From Planoprotostelium fungivorum (lineage: Eukaryota > Evosea > Variosea > Cavosteliida > Cavosteliaceae), in assembly GCA_003024175.1 (NCBI GenBank), contig MDYQ01000040.1:1-64000 (forward strand): a DNA stretch of 64,000 nucleotides, written 5' to 3'. The translations under genes and the position numbers were made by a program. The notes under the pieces are model-generated. The model saw only the letters and a list, made by a program, of their open reading frames with translations. It did no database searches and was not told the DNA's origin. The first letter of the stretch is position 1. The number at the start of each line of letters is the position of its first letter. Positions 1-10,031 of this stretch are shown one piece after another.

Positions 1-261
1 ACAGCGACGACACAGAGGTGATACCGTCTGAAGAACGAGAGATAACTTCTTCCAGGTTTCCGTGAGAGAGATCAATTCAGGTGTTTGTCCTTCTCCTGAA
101 CGAAGAATTGGCACAGACACAGGACAACAAGCTGAGGCCTCGTCCACCAACACCAACGATCCCGTAAATTCATCAGTGACAATGAACGCCGTATGCTGGA
201 CGTGTCGAGGATGTGTAGCTCTGAGCTGTTTAGGGGTTGTTGCGTTCCTTCTTCGTGCGGT

Positions 262-372
262 AGGCCTCGTGCTCAAATTTCTAGCTGTACTCCATCATGA
301 CCTTGTTCAGCAGAAGGACAACGTCACTCTCAGAGAGAAGCTCGAGCGACAGAAGACGCCCCCTCAACCGCT
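262..372. repeat. dispersed repeat R3, copy 1
   Basis: About 110 bp that recurs, diverged, at 4187-4303 in the same orientation. Shared blocks include the tract reading GTTCAGCAGAAGGAC and the tract CGCCCCCTCAACC. No coding function is visible in either copy. The family is unknown to me. Confidence 0.6.
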
Positions 373-420
373 GCCATGCAGAAACAGACAGCCGATACAA
401 AGAGCCCAAAGTCACATGAC

Positions 421-560
421 CTCGTTCAGCACGACACACGCACATGTGGGAACATACCCTCAACGGTGACACGGCACCGAAGACAAAGCCAGCAACACAA
501 CCCACGATCGTCATGGGAAGAAGAAATAGTCAGAGAGCGATAATCTTTATTGCCCAAAGG
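421..560. repeat. dispersed repeat R4, copy 1
   Basis: Recurs at 3390-3560 and, more diverged, at 7455-7600. Shared blocks are CACGCACATGTGGGA, then an AAGACGAAG-CCAGCAACA tract, then an ACGATTGTC-like tract followed by a T-rich run. The three copies differ by many substitutions and small gaps, so this is an old dispersed family rather than an assembly duplicate. Confidence 0.6.
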
Positions 561-1029
561 CGAACAACTTACTCGAGACCGGCAAAGAAGAGCACCGCCA
601 TCGACGACAATGATGATGATGAGAGAGGATACAGAGCTCTAAATCCATCCAAGACAGTTCGATGTCCTCTGCGCTGAGTGTGACGTCGTTGATGGACGGA
701 AATCTAGGGTACTCTTCCCTGAACTTATCAAGAGGCACCACCTTCTGATTCTTCACGTACTGTTCTGACTGAGCAGAAAGCCTACTCTTGACTCACTCCA
801 TCTCAAGAGCAGAGTCAGCTGGCTCCTCAGAATAATCCCCACAAACTTCTCATTGTCTCTTACCACTGGAAATCCATTGTGCGTCGTATCACGGAGAATC
901 TGAAAAGTTTTTTAGTCTGAGAACGTTGTCGTCGTCATCATGATGCGGTTGCGATCACCTGATGATGATGCGATTTCCATCATGTGATGGAACTCACTCG
1001 GATGATGTTCCTGACGCTCTCTCTCGTTC

Positions 1030-1830
1030 TCATGGTGATGACATATCCTGCATGACGTGACGGGCCTCCAGCCATTGAGACCAACTCGGAGGGTCCCAAT
1101 TGAGGACGGGGTAACGAATGACGCGATAGACCGAGTTGTAGATGCCACTGTCGAAAAAATCTCCGATCCACTTTGAGATAAACATGACAAAGAAGACGGG
1201 TAAGCTGAGGCCGATGTCTGTGATGGTGAGAAGTGTGAGTGTGTCAAGCTTCTCACTGCGTGTGGCCTCTATGATGATGGCTGTGAGAGAGATTGGGGTG
1301 CGAAAGATTCCCGCCAAAACGTAAGCCGCTCCCAACATGGCAAAGACGACTGGTGGATTCAGTTCCGCGAAGAATNAGACCGAGTTGTAGATTGCGCTGT
1401 CGAAAAAATCTCGATCCACTTTGAGATAAACATGACAAAGAAGACGGGTAAGCTGAGGCCGATGTCTGTGATGGTGAGAAGTGTGAGTGTGTCAAGCTGC
1501 TCACTGCGTGTGGCCTCTATGATGATGGCTGTGAGAGAGATTGGGGTGCGAAAGATTCCCGCCAAAACGTAAGCCGCTCCCAACATGGCGAAGACGACTG
1601 GTGGATTCAGTTCCGCGAAGAATAAAATGAATTCAAATCGAGATAGGGATATTTCGCGTGAAATCGAATGAAATACCTGGTTCTACATCGGAGACGATGG
1701 TCGATATCCATTCTCCCAAAGTCTGCCCATGACCGCTCCTGTCTTCGTTACGCCAACGACGCCACTTCTGTGGATGGCGGCAAAGAAGTCGACCGCCAAG
1801 CCGAAAGGAAAACATGTCTCTGCAGTGACA
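1030..1830 (-). pseudogene. CLC-type chloride channel fragment, interrupted by an N join
   Basis: The minus strand encodes a stretch typical of the C-terminal half of CLC chloride channels/transporters: a helix reading GAAYVLAGIFRTPISLTAII, where the family has GAAAFLGGVTRMTISL-like sequence, then a membrane helix around LSLPVFFVMFISKW, then the start of the cytosolic linker (NSVYRVIRYP). A GRLWENG-like segment lies upstream near 1,720. The reading is broken by a single N at 1376 flanked by two near-identical copies. No full pore domain, CBS pair, start or stop is present, so this is a partial gene or a gene damaged by assembly. The family assignment is good; function in the cell cannot be judged. 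Confidence 0.6.
1131..1616. repeat. direct copies flanking single N at 1376
   Basis: Bases 1131-1375 and 1377-1616 are nearly identical and lie head to tail around one N. Both carry the same CLC exon. The arrangement is what an unmerged overlap between two contigs produces; a true tandem duplication is less likely. Confidence 0.75.
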
Positions 1831-1935
1831 TCAGCGTCAGTCAGCAAGAAAGACAGCCATCACTCACCTGACACAAAGGCTCGCGCCCCATCTTCCACAC
1901 ATGATGTCTCACCTCGTATATGATTGGAGGTGTCC

Positions 1936-3137
1936 GGGTTAAGATCGGCGCTCGCTCGCCGGCAATCTTTCTGCAGGACATCAGACTGCACCCACGAAGC
2001 ACCTCTCACCTCAACTCGCTTTTCAAAGATCGGCTCGTCACGTATTCGACCGTGGTGTTTTTTTCGAAACAGAAAGCGACCAAGGCAGAAAGGCAGAAAT
2101 CACCACCTGTATAATTCAGCTACAAACATCACATCATCAAACTGGCGTGGCCATCATCCACTAAATTGACCACGAATCCTCACCTCTTCGGGCTCTCGTG
2201 ACAGCCGAGCCGTTGCGGCTCGCATCATCTTTCGGGGACGATCAGATGTGTGGTCTTCTTCCACAAACCTTCCTCAGAATCAGTTGGAATACTGTAGGGC
2301 GGCACTATTCCACCTTCAGGTCCTGATTGCGGCCACTTCTCAACCGAAAGATCTGTTGATCTTTGGTGGCGAGGGAGATGTCATTCTCAGTCCCATCTTG
2401 GTCCATCCCTCTCTCAACCACAAGAAACAAATCGACTCACAAGACACGGGCACCATGCGTGATGCCTCGCCGAAAGAAAATGAATTCCAGATGAGGTTTG
2501 CCGATGATCTACACCCACCCGGGCGCCTGGCGAAAACTNGGGTTAAGATCGGCGCTCGCTCACCGGCAATCTTTCTGCAGGACATCAGACTGCACCCACG
2601 AAGCACCTCTCACCTCAACTCGCTTTTCAAAGATCAGCTCGTCACATCTTCGACCGTGGTGTTTTTCTCGAAACAGAAAGCGACCAAGGCAGAAAGGCAG
2701 AAATCACCACCTGTATAATTCAGCTGCAAACATCACATCATCAAAACTGGCGTGGCCATCATCCACTCAATTGACCACGAATCCTCACCTCTTCGGGCTC
2801 TCGTGACAGCCGAGCCGTTACGGCTCGCATCATCTTTCGGGGACGATCAGATGTGTGGTCTTCTTCCACAAACCTCAGTTGGAATACTGTCGGGCGGCAC
2901 TATCTCACCTTCGAGTCCTGATTGCGGCCACTTCTCAACCGAAAGATCTGTTGATCTTTGGTGGCGAGGGAGATGTCGTTCTCAGTCCCATCTTGGTCCA
3001 TCCCTCTCTCAAACACAAGAAATAACTCGACTCACAAGACACGGGCACCATGCGTGATGCCTCGCCGAAAGAAAATGAATTCCAGATGAGGTTTGCCGAT
3101 GATCTACACCCACCCGGGCGCCTGGCAAAAACCTTTC
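1936..3137. repeat. repeat R5, two copies flanking single N at 2539
   Basis: Bases 1936-2538 and 2540-3137 are about 600 bp each and nearly identical, with a few substitutions and a short deletion near 2,870. A third, clearly older copy of part of the unit is at 7630-7905, so the unit is a real dispersed repeat. The pair around the N is probably an assembly overlap. No protein is recognisable. Confidence 0.75.
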
Positions 3138-3389
3138 CCAGACACCATACAGTATTCGTATCATTGCTCTGGTACAAAGACAGATTAGTCTTGGATCGAT
3201 CTGATTTATGTCAATCAAAGCGATGATCATCATCACCTGGGCGATCACTTCCTCATATCACAGCCTCACCCATCCTCAGCCTCTTCATTTTCTGCGTCAA
3301 ATTCGATTACTGCTGGTGGTCGGTACCATCTCAACTTAACTTCGAGTGCAACAAGTACTGCGGCGCTTGAAGAGAGAAATTCAAGCAAC

Positions 3390-3560
3390 CAATGCCTCGT
3401 TCAACACGATACACGCACATGTGGGATCATACTTTACCGTCTACACGGCTGTTGACGGTACCGCGACCCACCAAAGACGAAGTCAGCAACAACAGCAACA
3501 CAACCCACGATTGTCGTGAGGGTCAGACAGCAACAAGTTTTTATTGCTCAAAGGCTCAGC
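3390..3560. repeat. dispersed repeat R4, copy 2
   Basis: Diverged copy of the sequence at 421-560, in the same orientation, again ending in a T-rich run followed by a GCTCAAAGGC-like tract. Confidence 0.6.
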
Positions 3561-4628
3561 AAAGGAACTCAAGACTTAGATAATTAGCATTATCTACGAG
3601 ATTGGCAGCATGAAATTAGGCTCCTGGGCCCATTCCAAACCACTGCCAATCTCGAGTTGGTGGTGCCACTCGCGCAGTAGGCGTCGACTACACAAAAATA
3701 ATGCTTTAGTCAATAGCCTCAGATGATGTGATCGAAGAACACGAGTTGAGGTCATCTCATCCGCACATTCTTCGGATAACACAAAGGCTGATTGTCCTTC
3801 GGATTCGATAGTGCTGAGTTTGATGGACATTGGAATATGCTTTTCTTCCAAATTCACGAAATGCGCGACACAGGTGATCCATCAATGACTCATTCTTTCC
3901 AGTCCGTCAGATCAGTTACAAACGCTTCAGAAGATGTTTTGAAACGCTCTTCCATCTGATACCATTGTGTTGAAAAATCCCGAACACTGTTTTCACGTTT
4001 GAAGAAAGGAATGCCAGTGACCGCGATCGCTCCTTCTTCCTCTTGGTCTTGACAGAGTGGTTCAGCCACCAGTCAGATTAGGCTAGCATGTGTCGAAAGT
4101 GACCGAGTAGGCGTTGTCGTCGTGATGATGTGACGGCTTCATGGTCGCTGCCGTCAATTCTGATGACAATTCGCTACCAGCGGTAGGTAGGCCTCACGAT
4201 CAAGTTTCCGGTGATTCTTGCTGTACTCCATCACGATTTGTTCAGCAGAAGGACGACACCCACAGAGAGAATCCCGAGCAACAGAACACGCCCCCTCAAC
4301 CTGCAAGGGAGTAGCTCGTCAAGTGTTGTGTCTGCAACACAGAGCTGTAGCTTTCCTAGAGATGCCAGTCTCTGTGTGTAGTTTGGACAGAGTATAATGC
4401 AATTGAGCTGTATAGAGGATAAATGTATTGGATAGAATGAATGAGATTATTGAGTTACACGGCCGAGTGATTGTATAGATACAACTGTGTAAAGGATAAA
4501 CAGTGTTTGTGTGTATTGCCAAGAAATTTTTGGCTCAAATCAACACAGGGCTGATGTTTCTAGCATCTATAGAAACAAAGCAAAGAGGATAGAGGAATAT
4601 AAGGATTGTTTATTCAGCCTCCATCTTA
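3561..4628. other. no gene seen; includes R3 copy 2
   Basis: No recognisable coding exon. An 87-codon minus-strand frame at 3594-3857 matches nothing I know. The second copy of repeat R3 lies at 4187-4303. Base composition becomes AT-rich from about 4,300. Confidence 0.4.
4187..4303. repeat. dispersed repeat R3, copy 2
   Basis: Diverged copy of 262-372, sharing the GTAGGCCTC, GTTCAGCAGAAGGAC and CGCCCCCTCAACC tracts in the same order. Confidence 0.6.
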
Positions 4629-5276
4629 TTACAAGAGAAGTATTGCCAAGATCATACCAAATGAATAATACACCAACACAGTTGACAGTGCCTCATTCAG
4701 TGCTCTATAGCTGGCACTTCCACTACCACAAGTGAACTTATAATACTGTTGAATTGGACTCTTATGGTGTATCTGACACTGATTGTGAACTATGCTTGTC
4801 TGGGTGGTACAAGCAACTGCGTATTGAATGACCGTACCCTGAACTCAATTAACAAAGACAAGACAAAGAGTTCATACCTGATACAAAGAAGTTCCACAGT
4901 TGGGGAACAGATAAAGTTCTTGGATGGAGTTGGAGGGCCCAGGAGCTGAAGACAGCGTCCCACCATAGACATCTATGATCCTTTGTAAGCCGCAAACACC
5001 AGGTTCATAGGTGATTAACAGAGTGCCGGGAGTCTCTTGGTAACATCTGGAGTTATGATAGGTTTGAATCCCTATCATCTTGCCCGAGAAGGAAACAAAA
5101 TAACTGGTATTGAACCCTTGAATACATGTCTCAACTGGGACGATAGTGACTACTTGTGCTGCCTCCCGCGTACAGAGGAAGTAGTTTTCCTCTAAGTTGT
5201 ATATAACAACATTAGTAGAGAATGATCCTTGAATAAAGAAAATAAGTAAACAGGTCCAGACTGAGAGCATGCTCAT
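4629..5276 (-). CDS. secreted cysteine-containing protein, unknown family
   Basis: I do not recognise the family. Two exons (about 4878-5276 and 4629-4838) join in phase 0 across a 39-nt GT-AG intron whose donor follows CAG and whose acceptor follows a TTCAG. I chose the ATG at 5276 because it gives a classic signal peptide (MSML, then a WTCLLIFFIQGSFS hydrophobic core). The frame is open 32 codons further upstream, to 5372, with a basic stretch that would bury the signal. The mature part carries several cysteines, a central YFVSFSGKMIGIQTYH region, and ends in a hydrophobic tail (GMILAILLL) that could be a membrane or GPI-anchor signal. The gene sits in an AT-rich island unlike the compact genes further right. 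Confidence 0.6.
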
Positions 5277-5372
5277 GAGAATTTGGATTTGTATTGCACG
5301 ACTGGTTTGCTTTCTGGGGGTCCTTCTCTCGTTTGTATATCGGAAAAAAACTTCCCCTTTTTTTGTTCTCAT

Positions 5373-6522
5373 TCAATTTAATTCAGTATTCCAGCAACGG
5401 CATCCTTCCTATATCCTTGCTTGAGCCACAATGAAGCTGCTGACTCTGACTCTTCTTTCCAGAGGAGACATCAGTGTATTCCTGAATACCTACAGAGACC
5501 TCTCTTGCTCTGCATTAATCCAGATCACAGCAAACTACCGTTTGATTGAACGACAGCTGCACCACTCAGTATCCTCAGAACAGAGGTACCTGTGTTACCA
5601 TCACTGATAGTTGTGGGGGATTGGCTGGTGCTCAGTGAGTATTGAAGAGACAATGATCCAAACTAACTTGTACAAGGATTGGATACTGTGGCTCAGATTC
5701 TGTTATCCAGAACATCTACCAAAACAAGGGTAGCATCACAGACATCTCAAGATAGACCTGGACAGGCAAACAGTCTTCATTGTGTACCTTTGACCTTCTG
5801 TTTGGCCATCATTTTATTGTTGGTCTTATAAGCTACATCAGCACCCTTCCAGCTGGAAGTCCAAATATACTTCTTAACGCAATCACTGCCAATAAAGTTG
5901 ATCTTTCTTCACGTCACCATGTCTGTCATGCGGGCCTGATCATGTTCAAGCCACGTGTTCACTCCCTTCCGTGATGGTTTGTATCTCATCAAAAAGTCAT
6001 TCAACATCCTCCTTGATCCCTCATTGTGTGGCTCATCATCTCACTGGTATCAGTTCAATATTCAATTACAAACTATTCCCGTAACATATTGTGGAGTTAT
6101 GTTTTCAAAAAGTCCATCATAACATCGTCCTTTTTCTCTCAAATCATCAGCTAAGGTAGATTCAGCCTCACAAGTGATAATGATGGTGTCAGTTCGAAAA
6201 TCAGAGCAAGTGCAATTGAGTAATACGCTTCAACATTCCTAACTTTTCAACACCTCTCTTCACTGTCTGTATCTTGTCAAACAATTCAATTCAGCATCAA
6301 AAGCTGTATCGAATGATACCAGTCTGGAGTGTATTGGACATCTCATAACAGAGAAATATGTGTCACAAATCATAATTTTGTAACACTCGCTTCAACAATC
6401 TTGTTGTTTTACATCATTCGATTCAGCCTCAAAAGTTGCGTTGAATAGTATGTGTATCGACTGTTGGAAATGGCTGGCAAGTCAGATATATGCGTTGCAA
6501 TTCGTAATTCTTTTCGTGACAG
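5373..6522. other. AT-rich stretch, no gene assigned
   Basis: AT-rich sequence with short broken frames on both strands and no recognisable domain. It may contain exons of a gene related to the secreted protein on its left, but I could not join any convincingly. Confidence 0.4.
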
Positions 6523-7160
6523 TGGGTTGTACTGATGACCGATTTTTCTCTTTTTCTGGCACAAGATCACAAGATCTGATCCGATCAGCAGCTTTCTGTA
6601 TTCATTCAAGTCCTCACGCTTTGCAATTCCTTCCTATTTCTTTTTCTTCTATATGCCATCATATCCTATTCTAACCCTAAACTGACTCGCTTCTCAGTTC
6701 AACATCTTCTCCCACTCCATCTTTCTGCTCTTTGACTGCCACAAGATGAGACGAAGAGAACATCAAACAGAGCTAAGCCAACCAAAGGAAAAGGTTTTCG
6801 CAACGGGCAAGATGGATCATAATCACAAACGCTCACAACNTCGTGACGTGGGTTGTACTGATGGCCGATTTTTCTCTTTTCCGGCACAAGATCACAAGAT
6901 CTGATCCGATCAGCTTTCTGTATTCATTCAAGTCCTCACGCTTTGCAATTCCTTCCTATTTCTTTTTCTTCTATATGCCATCATATCCTATTCTAACCCT
7001 CAACTGACTCGCTTCTCAGTTCAACATCTTCTCCCACTCCATCTTTCTGCTCTTTGACTGCCACAAGATCAGACGAAGAGAACATCATACATAGCTGAGC
7101 CAACCAAAGGACAAGATTTTCGCGACGGGCAAGATGGATCATAATCACAAACGCTCACAA
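6523..7160. repeat. direct copies flanking single N at 6840
   Basis: About 320 bp left of the N (6523-6839) and 320 bp right of it (6841-7160) are nearly identical and in the same orientation. As at the other two N positions, this looks like an unmerged contig overlap. Confidence 0.75.
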
Positions 7161-7454
7161 CTCTAGCACGCTGCTCAACCATCACAATCAACTTCTTTCA
7201 CGCCTCATGTTCTGATAGTTCGACAGATGAGGTCACGACCTTTCAAGAGGTGGACACAGTGACCCTGGCTGAAGGTCATATCCTCTCTTCAGTATCGCCT
7301 CAGTTGGACGGTGAGAAACTATCTGTTTGAATGGCTCATGCTTCGTGGTGGAAGATCGGTGAGAAAGAGGAAAGCCATCACACACGAGAACGGAAGAAAC
7401 GTGGAAATACCTCGATGGTATTACGACTTTGAGCCTGTGGGGAAGCCAGCACCG

Positions 7455-7600
7455 GCCAATGACCGCTGCCGCTCGTAACACTCACACGACCGTACACGGC
7501 ACCACGTCACCACAAACGAAGCCAGCAACAACAGCGACACAACTAACGATTGTCAAAGAGGAAAAGGTGTTAGAGAGAGCAATAAAACTTTTTTGGCCAT
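7455..7600. repeat. dispersed repeat R4, copy 3
   Basis: The most diverged R4 copy: a CACGACCGTACACGGCACC-like start, the AACGAAGCCAGCAACAACAG block and the ACGATTGTC block are shared with 3390-3560. It is followed directly by an R5 copy. Confidence 0.5.
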
Positions 7601-7629
7601 CATTCTCCCATTTCAACACAAAGACTCAC

Positions 7630-7905
7630 CTCTTTGGCCTCTCCTGATGGCCGAGCCGTCGTGGCTTGCGTCATCCATCGGGGACGACCAGATGTGATAT
7701 CCCTCCACAAACCTTCCTCAGAATCATTCAAACCTTATCGAGCAGCACTCTCTCACCTTCGAGTCCTGATTGCGACCACTCTCAACCGAAAGCTCTCTTC
7801 ATCTTTGGTGCGAGGAAAATGCCATTTTCAGTCCCATCTTGGTCCGTCCTTCTCTCGACCACAAGAAACAACCAAACACAAAGACTCACAAGACCTGGGC
7901 TCCTT
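7630..7905. repeat. repeat R5, diverged copy
   Basis: Shares long blocks with 2200-2460 and 2800-3060, such as GGACGA-CAGATGTG, CTTCGAGTCCTGATTGCG and TCCCATCTTGGTCC. Many substitutions separate it from the pair near 2539, showing that R5 is a genuine old dispersed family. Confidence 0.65.
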
Positions 7906-7931
7906 GCAGGTTTGAGAGATGTTTCTTCGAG

Positions 7932-8085
7932 GTCAGTTATTTTGACTCAATATTGCGATTCGCAACTCGCTTTCCGACACCAGTGCCACAACAGAAAACT
8001 GGGCTGGACTCTCCTGTCCGAGTTCTCTCGGAGATGTTGAACAAGAAGGAACGAATATCGTCGTGGGACCGACTGGTGAGAATAG
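7932..8085. repeat. dispersed repeat R1, copy 1
   Basis: Shares its two ends with 22033-22210: the tract TCAGTTATTTTGACT-CAATATTGCGAT at the left and GTCCGAGTTCTCTCGGAGA-GTTGAACAAGAAGGAACGA at the right. The middle differs. The right block contains the hairpin-like GAGTTCTCTCGGAGA. Confidence 0.6.
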
Positions 8086-8165
8086 AGAGAGAATAGACCG
8101 TGGGCTCATTGTTCTTGCACTGGGATCGATACGTGCACTCACTCAATGAGTAGGACGGTGTTGGG

Positions 8166-9360
8166 GTGAGGTCTATTGTCTTCCAAACTTCTCATGATCT
8201 CAGAGATCGCGTGACCTCCTTCTCCGGGTACTATACAAAACAGGTGGCAGAGTGGAAGAAGTCGCACATATTATACGAAAAGTTGTTTGCTGCCATCAAA
8301 AATCAGATCAACAATCTAGACGAGAAGGACAGAAACCGACAGATGCGTGATATCACCCCATGAAAAATTGAAGACATTGAGAGCAAAAGGGGTGACGATT
8401 GGAAAGAAGGCTTTTGCAACCGCACGAAAGCATGCGAAGAATATAGGTGAGATCATCATCACGACGATGTGCAGGAGAACAGACTTTCAGCTGCTGAGAC
8501 GAAGCGCCTGAAGGATTGTGTTCAGACGTACGAGGAGCATCGAAAGGAGACAAAATTGGGAAGGACGTATTCACATTTGTGTCCGAAGACCTGAAGCACG
8601 ACGCCCATTTCATAATCAGTGCATGGGAGGAGATTCAGAAGAGCGACATATTCCTCTCACTTGGCGTGACCCGGATAAACTTTTGGAATGACAACTGCCG
8701 TGGACAATTTCGCAATTTTCAACTCCTGTCGTACCCTCTCCCCGCTGCTTGTGATGATGTTGATGATCACGTGAGTGAAAGCATCGTAACGTCATCTAAT
8801 CAACAGAAGGAGCTGAACGATCCCATGGACTGGGTCTACACATCGATGACCCTTCCTCAGAACGCAATTCAGGCGATGGAGAGAAGTTTTGTTCACAAGA
8901 CTCGATCGATGTGTCTCTGGGACGAGACTTGAACGCCGTATCGCTGAATGAGGCAAAGTAGGGAGGTGAGTCTGATTTCAATGATGGTGTTAGAGTTGAC
9001 TTCTGATCTCGTTGATAATGTCTTATCCACCTCATTGTCTCGTCAATCTACCATCCCATCACTCGTGGTGTTGTTATCCTCCGCTCCATCGCACCTGCGG
9101 CCTGAACCATAGATCATCTTTCACACGCTACAGGAGAATTTCTTCTCTGAGCCGAGGAATGAATGCGTACCTCGCGCAGAGTGGAGCAAAGAAACCCCGG
9201 AAGATCATCACCTGCGATTGTGGCGCCGTCGCCAACGTGAAGTTCAAGGTCACAGCGTGCGCTAATTGCTGCATCCTCAGATCTGCATCCTGCTCGCTCA
9301 CAGCACATCATCGCCAACGTAGTAAGAATCGATGCAAGATGATGCAGATGTTGATGTGAT
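8166..9360 (+). mobile_element. degraded DDE-transposase-like segment
   Basis: Plus-strand frames carry a segment (near 8,540-8,720) reading as a beta-strand/helix unit followed by FWNDNCRGQFRNFQ. This resembles the catalytic-aspartate region of several DDE transposase families, which read as SDNCxGQ(F/Y)K(N/S). Downstream (near 9,200-9,290) is a cysteine-rich stretch with CDC and CANCC. A KETKLGRTYSH-like basic segment upstream lies in another frame. I see no intact open frame, and I found no terminal inverted repeats or target duplications. A plain DNA transposon relic is the best reading; a decayed host gene cannot be excluded. Confidence 0.4.
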
Positions 9361-9616
9361 TGTGTGATACGAGACATTCGACAAGCCTTCTCGTTTCGTG
9401 TAGTTTTTCTCGCAATCAATCCGAATGACCCAACCGGATCTCTGTATCACCGACCCAAATCGTGAAATGGACATAGTTGTGACCTTCTTCTCGTTTCGTG
9501 GAGTTCTTTTCTCGCAAATGAGATCACCGCCACCTTGAAAAGCTTCTGACCTTTCTTCAAATTTGAAGAAGGTGAAGAACCAAGTTACTAAAATAGTAAT
9601 AACATGACCACACCCT
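9361..9616. other. no gene seen; start of repeat R2
   Basis: No coding feature recognised. The tract TTCTCGTTTCGTG-AGTT occurs twice within it (near 9,390 and 9,490). The right end is the first copy of repeat R2. Confidence 0.4.
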
Positions 9617-9643
9617 TTAATTCTTTTCAACAATCTTCCCAGT
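9577..9643. repeat. dispersed repeat R2, copy 1
   Basis: About 67 bp, shared with 21910-21975 in the same orientation with about eight mismatches. The core is ACATGACCACACCCTTTAAT. In this copy it contains the stop codon and last codons of the minus-strand frame at 9617-9916, so the repeat is partly a gene tail. Confidence 0.65.
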
Positions 9644-9916
9644 CTTTCTGCAGATTTCAATTGGTTCATTAGTTTTCCTTATCCAGTCCTCCTCTTTCTC
9701 TTTCCAGTAGTTTTCCATATTGCCCTTACGAAAAAAGCTTGGCATCTTCACTCCATCGAAGAAGACTGGCTCTTCATCTGAAGATGTGTAATCTTCTTCT
9801 TCAATTTCCATTGCTTCTTCTTCTGCTCTTCTCGATCTCAATCCTGTATTGTATGTTAGACCAAGAGTAATAGGTGTAAAGACACCATGAGGAGGTGCCT
9901 TTCTGGAGGTGATCAT
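9617..9916 (-). CDS. short acidic hypothetical protein
   Basis: Uninterrupted 99-residue frame with ATG and stop. It begins with a hydrophilic segment, has an acidic middle (EEEAMEIEEEDYTSSDEEP) and ends basic (RKTGKIVEKN). There is no signal peptide and no membrane segment, and I do not recognise the family. Its last codons and 3' flank recur at 21910-21975, where the frame is not intact, suggesting a once-multicopy sequence. It lies head to head with the WD40 gene that starts 115 bp to the right. It may be a real small gene or a surviving exon of a larger one. Confidence 0.4.
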   Translation of the reverse strand: MITSRKAPPHGVFTPITLGLTYNTGLRSRRAEEEAMEIEEEDYTSSDEEPVFFDGVKMPSFFRKGNMENYWKEKEEDWIRKTNEPIEICRKTGKIVEKN

Positions 9917-10031
9917 GTTCGGTCAACCGCTGATCTCTAACCAAAATTAACAATTTTATCTTTACTCAATATTCCAGCGTCGTCGTTGAACAGTCTACAA
10001 CGAAATATCTCCGTTTCAGCGCCCAATAATA

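Larger units (their letters stand above)
1..1029. other. repeat-rich stretch without a recognisable gene
   Basis: Short open frames occur on both strands but none resembles a known protein or joins convincingly through introns. Parts of it recur elsewhere in the window (262-372 and 421-560, listed separately), so it is better read as dispersed repeat and decayed sequence than as a gene. Confidence 0.5.
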
